NCBI RefSeq assembly: GCF_932276165.1 | Contig: NC_064000.1 | Span: 5,952,001 to 6,016,000, forward strand | DNA length: 64,000 nt | Origin: Plutella xylostella | Taxonomy: Eukaryota; Arthropoda; Insecta; Lepidoptera; Plutellidae | Reading direction: 5' to 3' | Part shown: positions 24,001-32,729 of the stretch, piece after piece | Numbering within the stretch: the stretch's first letter is position 1 | Layout: each line of letters starts with the position of its first letter | Notes under the pieces: generated by a model | What the model was told of the DNA's origin: nothing | The model's database searches: none | Seen by the model: the letters and a program-made list of their open reading frames with translations, nothing else | Translations under genes and position numbers: made by a program

Positions 24001-26524
24001 TGTTAAGAACTGCATCATTCTACTTACAAGCTGTTACAAAAGTGGTATTATACATGTAGTATACCTACATGTAGTAAGCCGTAAGGAGGTTAGGTACTCA
24101 GGGGGTAAAACTACAAAGTCAAGTGACCAAGAAAGCATCGATGGAGAATGTTTTTTTTTTGTAACATCCTGTATCTTAGCTTCGTATATAATTTGGACCA
24201 TTTAATATAATTTGTATGCGTATGTAGATACCTTTGGAATAGCAATCTCTTCCAGGCAACATTTGGGTGCCTAATTTAGGCCTGCCCCAAAACTATCAAT
24301 ATTCTTTAGAAATTTCAAAATAACCTAAAACCCTCCTTTTTGACCCATGTATATTGTATATACATGTATACGTACCTACTTAGGACATTTATATTTAAAT
24401 ACACACGCACTCACGCCTTGTACTAATGTACTCCCTTGCAGGGTAGGCAGAGGTGCATTGCTGCACCCACTTTTCGCCAGAGTGTTATGTTAGTCCCAAT
24501 GTAATAGGGGGCGGGCCTATTGCCATTTTACGGGCACATCCAAGACCCGAGAACAAATATCTGCCCCAGCCGGGAATCGAACCCGGGACCATCGGCTCAG
24601 TAGTCAGGGTCACTAACCACTACGCCATTCGGTCGTCTATTATTATTATAAATGTTATAATGTTGTCTTCATTAATGTTTATTTACAAAACAATTAATGA
24701 ATGAAGTAAGTACCTACTTAGGTTTTTTTATCTGAGATTCTCTAATGAATATCTAATGATACTTTACAAACCACAATATTTTCCACGATTCTCTTCTATC
24801 GAGTATTTAGTTAATTTTCCTTGTCACTTATGCATGGCCTAAAATCATCGAAGTAGGTAAGTATTAGTACGTACCTACCTATCTTATCATGTCTATTAAT
24901 TGTAGTGGTAACCTTTAACTAGGTTCGTTTGTTAAAAATAGATTTAAGTCAGCTGTTAAATTAGTTTTTATCTTTTCTACATTTAATTTTATTTTGCTCT
25001 TTGAAAACGATTAAATTTCTAATTTGCTACTATAATTGGGGTGTAGGCTAATGTAGGTGTGATGTGAAGATAAACTTGAGGGTTAACCAGTGAAACTGAA
25101 GATTAACCAGGGGAGCGATTATGTAATAAAAAAGCTATTCGTCCTAAAAAGCTATATGACCTAAGTATAATCGTAATATAGTTAGTCTACAAAAAAACAA
25201 AAACAGGTTTTAAAAAAATCGGAAATAAGTTACTATCTTGAATTTGAATTATCCAATTAAATTGTAAATTTAATGCAATTAATACTTTGTTTCCGTGTTT
25301 GTCAGGATATTATTATTTAATATTAAATTATTTATTGCACATAATAAATTTGTACATAGGCGAACTTAATTCTAATAGCATTATCTTCGGGATAGGCAGA
25401 GAAACAGGCCAGGTATGAGAGGAAGTCTCACCTATTCAATCGGGGTTCCGCCGTAGCCTACGTACTTACGTAACCTGCACGTTATTTCGCCGTCAAAAAA
25501 TAACTAGGATAAATTACTCTTTATTCTAGATGTGCACCTAAGTGCATACTCATACAAAAATGGCGATAGGGTACAAAATATGCAGCGATTAGTGGAACCC
25601 CTGAAAACCCCTTCAGGCAATACAGTTAGTCGGTCAGGAGTCGTGAACATAATGTACCCACATATACCTAGCAAGTAAGTATTATACCTCTACAGTTAAA
25701 ATATTTTTATAATATTATCAACAGCAATAGCAATAGCAGGTGCCTGACTAAGTACTTATAAAAAAAAAATACAAGCTGTGATGTTATTTTTCTGAATGAC
25801 AGGTCTACTGGCCTTACAACTAGCTTACATAGGTACAGCAGCTCGAACAATAATAAAATGCCACTCTTAAATTTTAGATTTTCAGAATCTTGTTTAGCCA
25901 GTTTGGTATTTATTCATATAAGTGCACATACAGTTATTGCTATCATATTATGTATGGGTAAATTATTAGTAGGTTTTTGTGACTAATTGAATAGCCCACC
26001 CTAAGGTAAAGGCGCCGAACCAATTTAAATCCGCGAATGGTCAGAATAAAATTGAAATTAGGCACTTCAGGAACTACGTTTAAATTTAAATTAGCCACAG
26101 GGATTTATGCAAAAAATATCATATCGGTATCTATTGTGCCTAACATCTACCCACATAGTTAACTTCCACTAGATAGATAGGCAAAGAACCTGACAGTTAA
26201 AAAGCTACATAAATGAAAATGCAGTCTTGTAGATATAGCTTTTGTACACAGATAGGTAGGTAGTTGTAATGTATCAGGAAAAAAATATGCTTTTGTTTTT
26301 CTAAAAATAAGCGGTACTGTGATGTTAAAAATGAGACTGTAGTTTCTCTAAAATAGAAAATTATGAATGAAGTAGGTAGGTAGAGTTTAGAACACTCATG
26401 ATTAAGTTTGTATGAAGTATTATAATAAAAACTAAACCAATATAAACTTACTGAGAATCGCGAACAAATACTGATTGATTCTTGTCCCATTCTGCCACTT
26501 GAACTTCGATAGAAAAATATTCAT
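8791..26524 (-). CDS. MFS sugar transporter, trehalose-transporter (Tret1)-like, 8 exons, 475 aa
   Basis: Membrane sugar carrier of the major facilitator superfamily, closest in layout to insect facilitated trehalose transporters. Exons (minus): 26452-26524, 19659-19882, 18661-18830, 15082-15235, 12431-12563, 11752-11981, 9430-9624, 8791-9039. All junctions are GT-AG, phases agree, and the total is 1428 nt with a TGA stop. Signatures: GYLTDRYGRK (79-88, loop 2-3), PETPEFL (194-200), AWLRG (214-218), TQQFDGY (270-276), EKTGRK (323-328, loop 8-9) and PETRHKTVDEI (449-459). The length of 475 aa is typical. Oddities: the usual QQxSGxN is QQFDGY, and the TM10 motif usually read as GPIPW is GFQPVSY, so substrate preference may differ. 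Introns are packed with repeats and partial exon copies. The substrate is inferred. Confidence 0.9.
9430..9624 (-). CDS. Transporter exon 7
   Basis: Residues 329-393 (LLLVSTSLAM to TDLFTFQ), 195 nt, phase 0 at both ends. Two hydrophobic segments (TM9-10). Donor GTTAGT, acceptor CTTCCAG. Confidence 0.92.
9673..9793. mobile_element. MITE with GGCTAGCACGG TIRs
   Basis: About 120 bp with imperfect inverted ends GGCTAGCACGG / CCGTGCTAGCC and internal blocks rich in GCGCTC. It sits 48 bp from the acceptor of transporter exon 7. A second copy is at 52071-52195. Confidence 0.8.
9805..11380. other. Intron 6 of transporter, unannotated part
   Basis: AT-rich intronic DNA. The 93-codon open frame at 10934-11215 has no domain or splice-compatible context and is not called. 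Confidence 0.6.
11390..11501 (-). pseudogene. Partial copy of transporter exon 6 (3' half plus donor)
   Basis: A 112-bp duplicate of the 3' half of exon 6, 362 bp downstream of the parent donor. It keeps the GTATGTG donor and about 12 bp of intron. It encodes QLLGSVAATCIVEKTGRK, identical to the parent, although several nucleotides differ; the differences I compared are synonymous. The 5' part of the exon (DPTTFKAF to FEKAS) and an acceptor are missing, so it cannot replace exon 6 without a new acceptor. Confidence 0.88.
11752..11981 (-). CDS. Transporter exon 6
   Basis: 230 nt; completes L252 and encodes 253-328 (RDPTTFKAF to VEKTGRK), covering TM7-8 and the loop 8-9 GRK signature. Acceptor CCCTTCCAG, donor GTATGT. 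Confidence 0.93.
12255..12370 (+). mobile_element. MITE of the GGTGTTGCAAAA / TAAGCCGAAA family
   Basis: TACAGGTTGTTGCAAAAGTG, then AAACCGAAGCGGGATGACTC and the ACAAGATTTGTTCAGC segment. Same family as at 8015, 27895 and 49045. Confidence 0.65.
12431..12563 (-). CDS. Transporter exon 5
   Basis: 133 nt, residues 208-251 (EAKSVLAWLRG to DKTAWGII) plus one base: the central cytosolic loop between TM6 and TM7, charged and carrying the LRG signature. Acceptor GTTCCAG, donor GTAAGT. Confidence 0.93.
12851..13211 (-). mobile_element. 5S-rRNA-derived SINE (near full length)
   Basis: On the minus strand the 5' end reads TGAGGTTAAGCAAC, then CAGCCATTGGATGGGTGACC. This resembles the internal promoter of 5S rRNA (TTAAGCAACG..., GATGGGTGACC), so this is a SINE3-type element, not a 5S gene. 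The body continues with CGGCACGTTAAGC and CGGCAGCAGTCGTTAAG, and ends in a GATG-rich tail near 12851. Other copies: 39127-39365 (5'-truncated) and 45478-45805. Confidence 0.82.
13575..13709 (+). mobile_element. 3' tail of the 0.1-4.8 kb LINE family
   Basis: 5'-truncated plus-strand fragment containing CCTGCAGGTTGACTGG, GCATTAAGTCCACC, AATTGTGCAATAAAAG and a TAAA-type tail, matching the 3' UTR of the two-ORF LINE. Confidence 0.88.
14091..14992. mobile_element. ~900-bp element: 80-bp inverted repeats around a GC-rich core
   Basis: Arms 14091-14176 and 14911-14992 are inverted copies (landmarks ATGGAGATCTAGGGTAGG and TTTTGATACCTTCATT). Each inner edge meets an AAT microsatellite. The core 14194-14885 is much more GC-rich, has no recognisable protein, and reads like a separate element inserted in the loop of an older hairpin. 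The 181-codon open frame at 14342-14887 in the core has no domain that I recognise. Confidence 0.75.
15082..15235 (-). CDS. Transporter exon 4
   Basis: 154 nt; completes R156 and encodes 157-207 (NIGYLLSY to VKQGKIE), TM5-6 and the PETPEFL signature. Acceptor TTCCGCAG, donor GTGAGA. Confidence 0.93.
15331..16780. other. Intron 3 of transporter, unannotated part
   Basis: AT-rich intronic sequence with no supported gene or clear repeat boundary. Confidence 0.55.
16780..18240 (-). pseudogene. Three tandem partial copies of transporter exon 3
   Basis: Copies of the 3' part of exon 3 with a GT donor lie at about 16799-16935, 17242-17370 and 17850-17990, all between the true exon 3 and exon 4. 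Each encodes IYLKEISDIDLRGFMGSLLI and ends MNR at the donor (GTTTGT in the first two, GTATGG in the third). All lack the 5' codons LYWSIKLFSLR and a matching acceptor. The first has a 4-bp insertion (GATA) that breaks the frame before IYLKEIS. Flanking intron is duplicated too, so these are units of 440-610 bp. Residue identity in the core is striking, but incomplete 5' ends argue for pseudo-exons rather than mutually exclusive exons. Confidence 0.85.
18236..18617 (-). mobile_element. tRNA-derived SINE with target duplication
   Basis: 382 bp flanked by GACAAAGAAG at 18226-18235 and 18618-18627. Read on the minus strand, the head has pol III boxes TGGTCTAGTGGTAGA (A) and GGTTCGATTCC (B), then the body, and ends in an ATT/AATG-rich tail. 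A near-identical copy is at 61203-61590; fragments are at 19440-19625 and 36380-36500. Because it has a full SINE body and TSD it is not a tRNA gene. Confidence 0.93.
18661..18830 (-). CDS. Transporter exon 3 (functional copy)
   Basis: 170 nt, residues 100-155 (LYWSIKLF to LLIMN) plus two bases of R156; TM3-4. The only one of four copies with the full 5' part and a good acceptor (GATCCTCCACAG). Joins in phase to exon 2 (TTASLI) and exon 4 (NIGYLL). Confidence 0.92.
18831..19430. other. Intron 2 of transporter
   Basis: AT-rich, nothing recognised apart from the SINE fragment that follows at 19440. Confidence 0.6.
19440..19625 (+). mobile_element. Fragment of the 18.2-kb tRNA-SINE family
   Basis: Contains GTAATGGAACAGAGAG and CTGCGCACACACTTGGGCAC, the body of the SINE at 18236, without the tRNA-like head. 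It ends about 35 bp from the exon 2 donor. Confidence 0.85.
19659..19882 (-). CDS. Transporter exon 2
   Basis: 224 nt; completes I25 and encodes 26-99 (TIPLLSFG to TTASLI), TM1-2, with the GYLTDRYGRK signature. Acceptor CTCCAACAG, donor GTGAGT. Confidence 0.93.
19930..20150 (+). repeat. Dispersed lepidopteran repeat (TTCCCGCGCGCTTCGC type)
   Basis: Starts GCTGTTCCCGCG and includes CCGTGGGAATTCCGGGATAA, AAATTTCATTCAAATCCGTT and a CAGA-rich microsatellite. Further copies are at 54206-54425 and 61103-61738 (minus, split by a SINE), with a degraded one at 49310-49480. No coding capacity; the class is not determined. Confidence 0.85.
20151..21378. other. Intron 1 of transporter, AT-rich
   Basis: No gene or clear element seen. 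Confidence 0.55.
21379..21540. mobile_element. MITE with GTCTGTTTTTTATCTCA TIRs
   Basis: About 160 bp bounded by AGTCTGTTTTTTATCTCA and its inverse TGAGATAAAAAACAGAC, with the internal block AATCGCGGGACAATCGACTG. Related sequence is at 57600-57735, and lone ends are at 51491 and 56648. Confidence 0.85.
21750..22145. mobile_element. MITE pair of the TAAGCCGAAA family
   Basis: TACAGAGTGTTTCAAAAGTG near 21748 and the inverse CACTTTTGCAACCTGTAG near 22130 enclose two GCCGAAATGAGGT blocks. An internally duplicated or nested member of the mariner-like MITE family. Confidence 0.6.
22190..22312 (+). mobile_element. SINE fragment (family of 29.1 kb)
   Basis: Contains CGGTGAAGGAAAACATC, TTAGGAAGGCAATTTAGA and GGATATGCACAAA in the same order as the SINE at 29090-29374, with internal divergence. 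Confidence 0.75.
22340..22515. mobile_element. Diverged MITE related to 53.48 kb
   Basis: Has ATCACAGGATTCGATAC, then AACTGTCACTGTCAAAATG and AAAGTGACATTTGTTTTTTC; the same blocks occur in the element at 53483-53675. Confidence 0.65.
22631..23260. repeat. Tandem array of a palindromic-ended 160-bp unit (4 copies)
   Basis: Units start at 22631, 22791, 22951 and 23111, exactly 160 bp apart. Each begins CCTCCAATAGCAGTAAGA and ends with the inverse TCTTACTGCTATTGGAG, joined by a 10-bp GCTGGACCAC linker. Each unit is therefore a MITE-like hairpin repeated head to tail. Copies differ by only a few substitutions. Confidence 0.95.
23429..23642. repeat. Inverted partial copies of the 160-bp array
   Basis: About 214 bp in opposite orientation to the array: most of one unit, the linker GTGGTCCAGC, and the start of a second unit, broken off at ACAAAGCTGT. 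With the array it forms a large interrupted palindrome. Confidence 0.9.
24030..24175. mobile_element. MITE of the TAAGCCGAAA family
   Basis: AGCTGTTACAAAAGTGG at the left and GTAACATCCTGTATC at the right, with TAAGCCGTAAGGAGG between them. Confidence 0.6.
24395..24638 (-). mobile_element. tRNA-derived SINE (second family)
   Basis: The minus-strand head CGAATGGCGTAGTGGTTAG and GGTTCGATTCCCGGCTGG give A- and B-box-like motifs, followed by about 170 bp of body. Not a tRNA gene: the acceptor stem does not pair and the body continues. Confidence 0.82.
25310..25400 (-). mobile_element. Degraded LINE 3' tail
   Basis: TTATTGCACATAATAAATTTG and CGAACTTAATTCTAATAGCA resemble the reverse strand of the LINE 3' UTR at about 125-190. 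Confidence 0.6.
26452..26524 (-). CDS. Transporter exon 1 (start)
   Basis: 73 nt: ATG at 26524 (context CAAAATG), residues 1-24 (MNIFLSKFKWQNG to LFAIL) plus the first base of I25, donor GTAAGT. The phase matches exon 2 exactly, giving AILITIPLLSFG at the join. It is chosen because it is the only upstream Met-containing segment with a compatible donor and a typical short cytosolic N-terminus. Intron 1 is 6.6 kb. Confidence 0.85.
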
Positions 26525-27894
26525 TTTGACCACAATTTTATTAAAAACACCGGTATCAGTAAAGTTCTCTCCGTTTACTTTTCTTTGTCAGTTTTTAACT
26601 ATTTATCACTCAATATTAAAAACAAAGCACTTTGTTATTTTTTAAATTATTTTTAATGCACCGTCTATGGATGCTTCTCTTACAGCCAGCTATTCTAGAC
26701 TACGAGTCAGAGCCACGGTTCCCGCCGTTTCACACAACACAACAGCGTTGCCAGAATGTTACAAAAGTAACATTTTACGTTACTTTTGACCCTCTTGTGT
26801 TACCTCCATGTTACACGACTCAATATGTTATATTTATGTTACTGTTGTTCTTTTTAGATTTTCCAGGAAATAAAAAAATAATTAATGAACCGCCTCCAAG
26901 AATTGTATTTTTTTTTTGTTTGTTACCTTGGCTTGTACTTGATTTTGTGAATTGACTAACGGTGTGAAAATTTTTCAACTTCGCTGTGCCGCATATTCAC
27001 TCACTTGCGTGAGTCGAGCGTATTTCACAAGGTTCTACCTTTTATGGCATAAGATTTATTTGCCTAATCTCGTATTGCATAGTAACGTTTGGTCAAAGTC
27101 TCGTTACGCCGAAAATCGTATGGCATAAATCTCGTTTAGTAAAAAGTTATTTCGCATAACATTGTTTAGCCTAATAATGGTATTGCCAAATCTTGAATAG
27201 CCTAATAATGCTATGGCATAGGTTAATACAAAGTAATAATATTCGTTTGGCTTTAACTTTGACGGAGCGTCTCCCTACATAGCGCAAACTGGTGCCTTGT
27301 ATTGTTTCCGCTGTTTGGAAAACGCTCCGCTCCGCTTCGCTGCGCTCCGCTTTGGTTTTGATGAACATGTGCACCTAACACGCTCCTCCTCGCTTTGCTC
27401 GTCGTCGCACCTATTTTTAGGTTTCGATCTCATGGGGTTTGTAATAATTATATTGGTCTTTAACTTTCGATTTTTTGATCATACAATATCGTGATTTTCG
27501 GGATGTAGGAGAAAAATACCACAATTTGTACATTTACTACATACTTAATATATTATTTATTAAGGGCCTGCACAGGGTGACGTGCCCCGCCAAATTTGGG
27601 TTTTCAATGCTCTTCACACAGCACACGCAGTGACACGCACACATGTAAGTTTGCACAGTGGGTCGATAAACTTTTACTCGCCAACTTTATTGACAATTAT
27701 TTTCAAGTACTTAGTGATTTGAGGGTAAGTTTAATTTTTAATTACACTGGTAAGCACCAGGAAAGAGTAGAAATTAATAGGGGTGCCACTTTTCTCCATA
27801 CTCGGAACCCGATTAGATTTCTAAACAAATGTGGTACCTATTTACTTGTAGAAAGGTAACTACAGGTATTAAAGTGTAGATAATAAGTTATACT

Positions 27895-28100
27895 AAGGGT
27901 ATACTAAGCCGAAAGGGGATGACTCAAGGGGTCATTCTGAACAACTTTAGTTCTACGAGTTTTGCAAAAACGCGAAAAAAAAATTTCGTTTTCCATGGTA
28001 AAAAGTCACGTGTCAACAAAGTTTCTATGATAAAGGTTTTTTTTGGTTAATTTTTAAAATTCGTAGAACAAAAGTTCAGAATCAGTCTCACTTGTTTTAA
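27895..28100. mobile_element. MITE of the TAAGCCGAAA family
   Basis: ATACTAAGCCGAAAGGGGATG and GGTCATTCTGAACAAC are at the left; inverse GTAGAACAAAAGTTCAGAAT at the right. Confidence 0.6.
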
Positions 28101-28109
28101 CCCGACTGC

Positions 28110-28400
28110 CGAAGGAGGAGAGTAATGTTTTTTGATTGTATGTATGTATGTTTGTAAGTATATTTTTTGGTGGCAGAATAATATTTTTTCATATTTTTAG
28201 AGTTTCGTACCTCAAAAGGAAAAAAGCAACCGTTATAAGATCTCTTTGTTGTCCGTCTGTCTGACTGACTGTCTGTCACTGCCCTTTTTCTCAGAAACGG
28301 GTAAAGATATCAAGCTGATATTTCGCATAGATATGAGGAGTACCCAAAAAAAATTGGGGTACTCCCTCTCCCATACAAGTAAATTGGGGCTGATATTTTT
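28110..28400. repeat. Dispersed repeat with GTAT and CTGT microsatellites
   Basis: CCCGACTGCCGAAGGAGG leads into TATGTATG repeats, then GTCTGTCTGACTG and TTTTTCTCAGAAACGGGTA. These blocks are of the kind widely scattered in lepidopteran DNA. Class not assigned. Confidence 0.55.
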
Positions 28401-29089
28401 TCCGGTTATTTTGATGGTGTAGGTAGGGTATCGTTGAATAGGTCTTTTAATATAATAGGTATAAAAAAGGTTAAAATATAATTATTTGGCTTTTACCCTT
28501 AAATTTGGGGACCACACCATAGACAAATCCTAATTTAAAAATGATTTCAATAGATGGCGTGATTTTATGTTGGGTAACTCAGAATAAGAAGTGATGATAT
28601 CTCAGAATAATAATGGTTAATGGTGCTATTCCGCTAAGCATCGAAACCGGTGGGACGCTAATGAAAAGTGGTCATGGAAATGCACCAGGGTAGACCCTGC
28701 TCCTAGAACAAGGCATGAGTTTGTGATTTGTGTGCGTGAAAAGCGAGGATGGAAACTTTGAATATTTTCTTGATTTTTTTATTATTGATGCAATAACATA
28801 TAATTAGTATTATTCTGAGTTACCCACCGAAGTCACCCCGTGGCAGGTTGACAAGATAGGTACTTTTGCAAATCACGCCATATATCGTTGTTTTTATTAG
28901 TGGCTACTGTCTATAGAAGAAATTCCGTCATTGACAATTTTACGTTACGAATGAAGTAAACCCAGTAAACCTAACTAATCCAGAGGAAACCTAAAATATC
29001 TTTCTCTCTCTCTTTGAAAAACATACTTAATAGCCCAAACTCGTTTCTATTCTATTCTCTGTGGGGGTGTAAGTACCTGCACCTGGCTC

Positions 29090-29374
29090 TCTCGAGTGGA
29101 ACCTTTGTGCATATCCCCAAGGTCTAAACTGCCTTCCTAAGCTTGAACCATTTCCCACCACGCTGGTCCACTGCGGGTTGGTGGGTTCACATATCTAGAT
29201 GTGCTAAATCTAGATATGCAGGTTTCCTCACGATGTTTTCCTTCACCGTTAGAGCGATGGTATACATTGTACTTAAGTTAAAAGAACTCATTGGTACATG
29301 TCAGCGCCGTGATTCGAACCCGCATCTCTTGCGTGAGAAGCGGGCGCTTACCCGACTGAGCTACCACCGCGCCC
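29090..29374 (-). mobile_element. tRNA-derived SINE (third family)
   Basis: The minus-strand head GGGCGCGGTGGTAGCTCAG and GCGGGTTCGAATC contain clear A and B boxes. The body includes CGGTGAAGGAAAACATCGTG and CAGCGTGGTGGGAAATGG, ending near 29090. Nested in the 4.4-kb hAT-like element. Confidence 0.9.
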
Positions 29375-29570
29375 AAACTCGATGGTTTTAGCTATTAAAT
29401 CTTTGAAATAAAATTCAGTCACCTCCGTGTTACTACCCTCATCAGATCCTCACGAGACCATGCCTCAACCAGCACCATGAGACTGTGTTTTTGAATCCTA
29501 ACCTAATCTTCCTACGTATTGTCATCACTTAGATCCATTCACTATATTCCTGCTCCTCATCCCAGGGCCG

Positions 29571-29830
29571 TGGGGACCGGAGGCACGTCAGCTTTTTAAA
29601 GACATCAGCAGCAGACTAATAGAAGTCTCAAGGGACCCTAGGGCTGGCACTTACCTATCACAAAGGCTAAGCATCGCTATATAGCGGGGTAACGCGGCCA
29701 GCGTCTTGGGTACCCTACCCGACAGTGGCAGCGATCTGGCCAGCATCTTCTTTTTAGTTTAATTTTAATTTTATATTAGTTATAGTTTTAGTTAGGCATT
29801 AATAATTATAATTTAATCAAGAAGTACCAT
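29571..29830 (+). pseudogene. C-terminal remnant of a LINE ORF2
   Basis: Translates as PWGPEARQLFKDISSRLIEV, then YLSQRLSIAI, an in-frame TAG, and RGNAASVLGTLP. This resembles the C-terminal tail of insect LINE polyproteins. The TAG probably replaces Gln. An AT-rich 3' end follows. Confidence 0.6.
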
Positions 29831-31159
29831 GGACTTAACTAATAAAAAACATTATCATTTAATTTATTGAATATAGTATAAGAATTATGCTTCCTCAATT
29901 TCAAATCAAATTATGTTGGTGTCATAAAAGTTGAAAAAGTGCAATGACAACCAATGTGCAGTGATTTTGTGTCTGTACACAATTAGATCGCGAGCTGTCA
30001 GTGCCGCCTAAACCGACGTGACCCTTCTTTGGAGGCCACCGGCCGACTGAGTCAAACGTCGCTTGTGTTTATGATTTTATAACACAGAAAGCCGCCATAG
30101 ATATTTGTATGAAGATTTGAGGGAAAAAAATTGCTCAAGTTTGGGATTAATTTACACAAAATAGGTGTGTGTTTAATAAAAAACCAGTTATTTAGCGCCT
30201 AGTCCAAGCATTTATCTTTATAATTTGATAAGAATCATATGAAAATTCTTGATAATTACGACACAGTTGTTACAATACGGGAGTGTGATTTACTGGTTTT
30301 TCGTAATTAATTTACAGTTATCCATAAGCATTTACTTAAATTCGAATGATTCAGCACCTAGCTAGACTCTTCGCCTACCTGTGTGATTTTTTTCAAGGCT
30401 GTAGAGCATCATTTACTACATAATTCTATGACAATGCCAACCCTCGATTGCCTATTGCCGACCCTTAAGATAACATTAGGAGAAACAAGATTATACATAG
30501 GTATAGTAGACGAACATAAATTTGAGCAAACGAAACTTAGGTGTTTAGAGATTGTGCCTAAAGAGTTTTAGACGAAACGAGCCTTATGCCACATAAGTCT
30601 TGGCAAAGTGATGGTTCGGCCAAAAAAGTTTAGACCATACGAGTTATGCGAAATGAGTTTTGGTCAATAAAGATTATGCCAGATGAGCGGAACCCATTTC
30701 ACAATCTTCTATCCCGGTTTCTTGGCGTGCGAACGAGTGAGTCGAGTGAGGTTCACTCGACCGAAGTTCTGTATGACTCTGACTAGCAGCAAATCGATTG
30801 TCGTTGTTTTTTTTTTGTAATTTACGTTGTGATTTGTTAAGTAAATGTTGCATTCATTATTTTAATTCAATAAATGAGTACGTTTTTATGGAATCACTAA
30901 TTTAATAACAAGTCGTGTTTGCAACGGAAATAAGTTTTGACTGACATTGACTGTATGTTTTTTACTTTTTTAAATTTTACCGGATAGTATTATTTTTAAA
31001 TTATTTTACTTTTTCTATAATAAACTACCATAATAAGAATTGTGTCGATATCCATATTTAAAAAGGTCATGTTACTTTTCTCGGGAAAATGTTACTTTTT
31101 GATCTGATTCGTGTTATATTTGACTATCTGCCACTGGCAACACTGCAACACAACCAGCT

Positions 31160-32008
31160 TCACAGATCCATATAGCGATACAAGCGAATATTGGTAAATA
31201 TTTGAAGACTATAATAATATGATACGAATACTTAATTGAATTGTTTCTCTTGCTTGCCTTCATGGATTGTATTTTTTGTCAAGTTTATAGTATGCGGTTA
31301 ATTGACACGGTTTTTAATTTGCAGACTGAGTAATATCGGTCGTGTTTATTGGCCATAATTATTTGTTTAAGTTTTGTTGTCTGTAAAAGTACTTATAGGC
31401 CGGTTCGTGTGAAGCCTGTAACGAAACTGATAAAAGGTGGCACAGCTACTGGGGCATGGTGGGTTTTTTAAGGCTACCGTCTTACTACTAGGTAAGTAAT
31501 GACCTATTTAGGGAGATAGGAGGGTAGTTTACACATTGAAATAGCAATGCGTTCTTTAAATTTAAAAATTATTGGATTTTAAAAAAAATTGATTGTAAAT
31601 GGTCAAACGAACAGAAATCTAATGAACAGAGTGGTGCTTTAATTCCTATGGTCAGTGGTGCTTATTGGCAACTTTAGCAAAAATAAAGTGGTAGCTCGTT
31701 AAATTTTAAGTAGATAGTTAGTACCTACCTAGGTAGGTAGACTTATATCACTTATACTTGCGTAGGCACCTAGGTACGTAGTAGCAAAATATGAATTAAA
31801 GAAAAACACGCCGAGAATTTTATGACTCAATCACATCAAATCAATAGGTTTTATCATTACAAGTAAGTTTGTTATTCTATGGTTTTATACCTACGAGTAG
31901 GTAGTAGGTACCTGCTATGGAAGTTATTTAAATTTCTACTATGTTATGTACATAGGTAGGCTAGGCTAGGTAGGTAGGTAGGTATTATATTTAGGTGCTT
32001 TACAATTT
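31160..32008. other. AT-rich intergenic, GTAG/TAGG microsatellite patches
   Basis: No gene. Many GTAGGTA-type short repeats (for example 31710-31740 and 31955-31985). Confidence 0.6.
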
Positions 32009-32400
32009 TTAACCGACTTCAAAAAAAGGAGGAGGTTCTCAATTCGTCGGGATCTTTTTTTTTATATATTTTTTATGTATGTTCACCGATTACTCCGCCG
32101 TTTATGGACCGATTTTGAAAATTCTTTTTTTGTTGTATTGCATTGAGCTCCCAGGTGGTCCCATTTTTTTTCAGAATTTTAGTTCACCCCCAAGGGTGGG
32201 TAAAGGGGTAAAAACAGGGTATGAATTTCCATTTTGGGCACATATTAACCGATTCTAATGAAATTAAGAACGTAAATATAGTTCTTATAACAAAAAAATA
32301 TGATGGTGACCTTGAGCTGATCTGATGATGGAAACGGAAGGCAGTCAGGGGAACTCCTCAACGGTATATAGCAACTACTTCGTGTTTAGGCTTGAATGAT
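32009..32400 (+). repeat. Dispersed AACCGACTTCAAAAA repeat
   Basis: AACCGACTTCAAAAAAAGG, CACCGATTACTCCGCCG and ATGGACCGATTTTGAAAATT: a repeat of the type commonly found in lepidopteran introns. No coding capacity. Confidence 0.65.
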
Positions 32401-32508
32401 TCGTATTGATTTGTAGGACTTTTTGGTATCATTTCCACCTTACTTTTGATTGAAAATTATTGCAAATAAACTAAAAACTATAAAATAAAATAATAATTAA
32501 AAAAATAA

Positions 32509-32729
32509 AAAAACCGCCTTCAAAAAACCACTAAAATGTAAGAAATAATTTAAGGTTTACACAAATTCTACTCGTATGTGACAGTACAAATATACCTAAG
32601 CAGGAACTGTTCTTTTTTGAAGTTGGTGCGGTGACAAAGTAATCTGAAGAAATATGGCACATACGAGTAGAATTTGTGTAAACCTTAAATTATTTCTTAC
32701 ATTTTAGTGGTTTTTTGAAGGCGGTTTTT
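32509..32729. repeat. Perfect 72-bp inverted repeat (hairpin)
   Basis: Arms 32509-32580 and 32658-32729 are exact reverse complements by eye (AAAAACCGCCTTCAAAAAAC ... ACTCGTATGTG), separated by 77 bp. Long perfect pairing implies a recent origin or active maintenance. Confidence 0.93.

Larger units (their letters stand above)
26743..31145. mobile_element. 4.4-kb non-autonomous hAT-like element with 8-bp TSD
   Basis: Ends CAGCGTTGCCAG and, inverted, CAGTGTTGCCAG, with the 8-bp target duplication CAACACAA at 26735-26742 and 31146-31153. The GTTACTTTT-type subterminal blocks at both ends also match in inverse orientation. An 8-bp TSD with a CAGNG terminus is characteristic of hAT transposons. 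No transposase ORF is present inside. It carries a SINE (29090-29374), a LINE C-terminal fragment (29571-29830) and degenerate repeats near both ends (27040-27240, 30560-30690). It begins 219 bp upstream of the transporter start codon. Confidence 0.85.
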
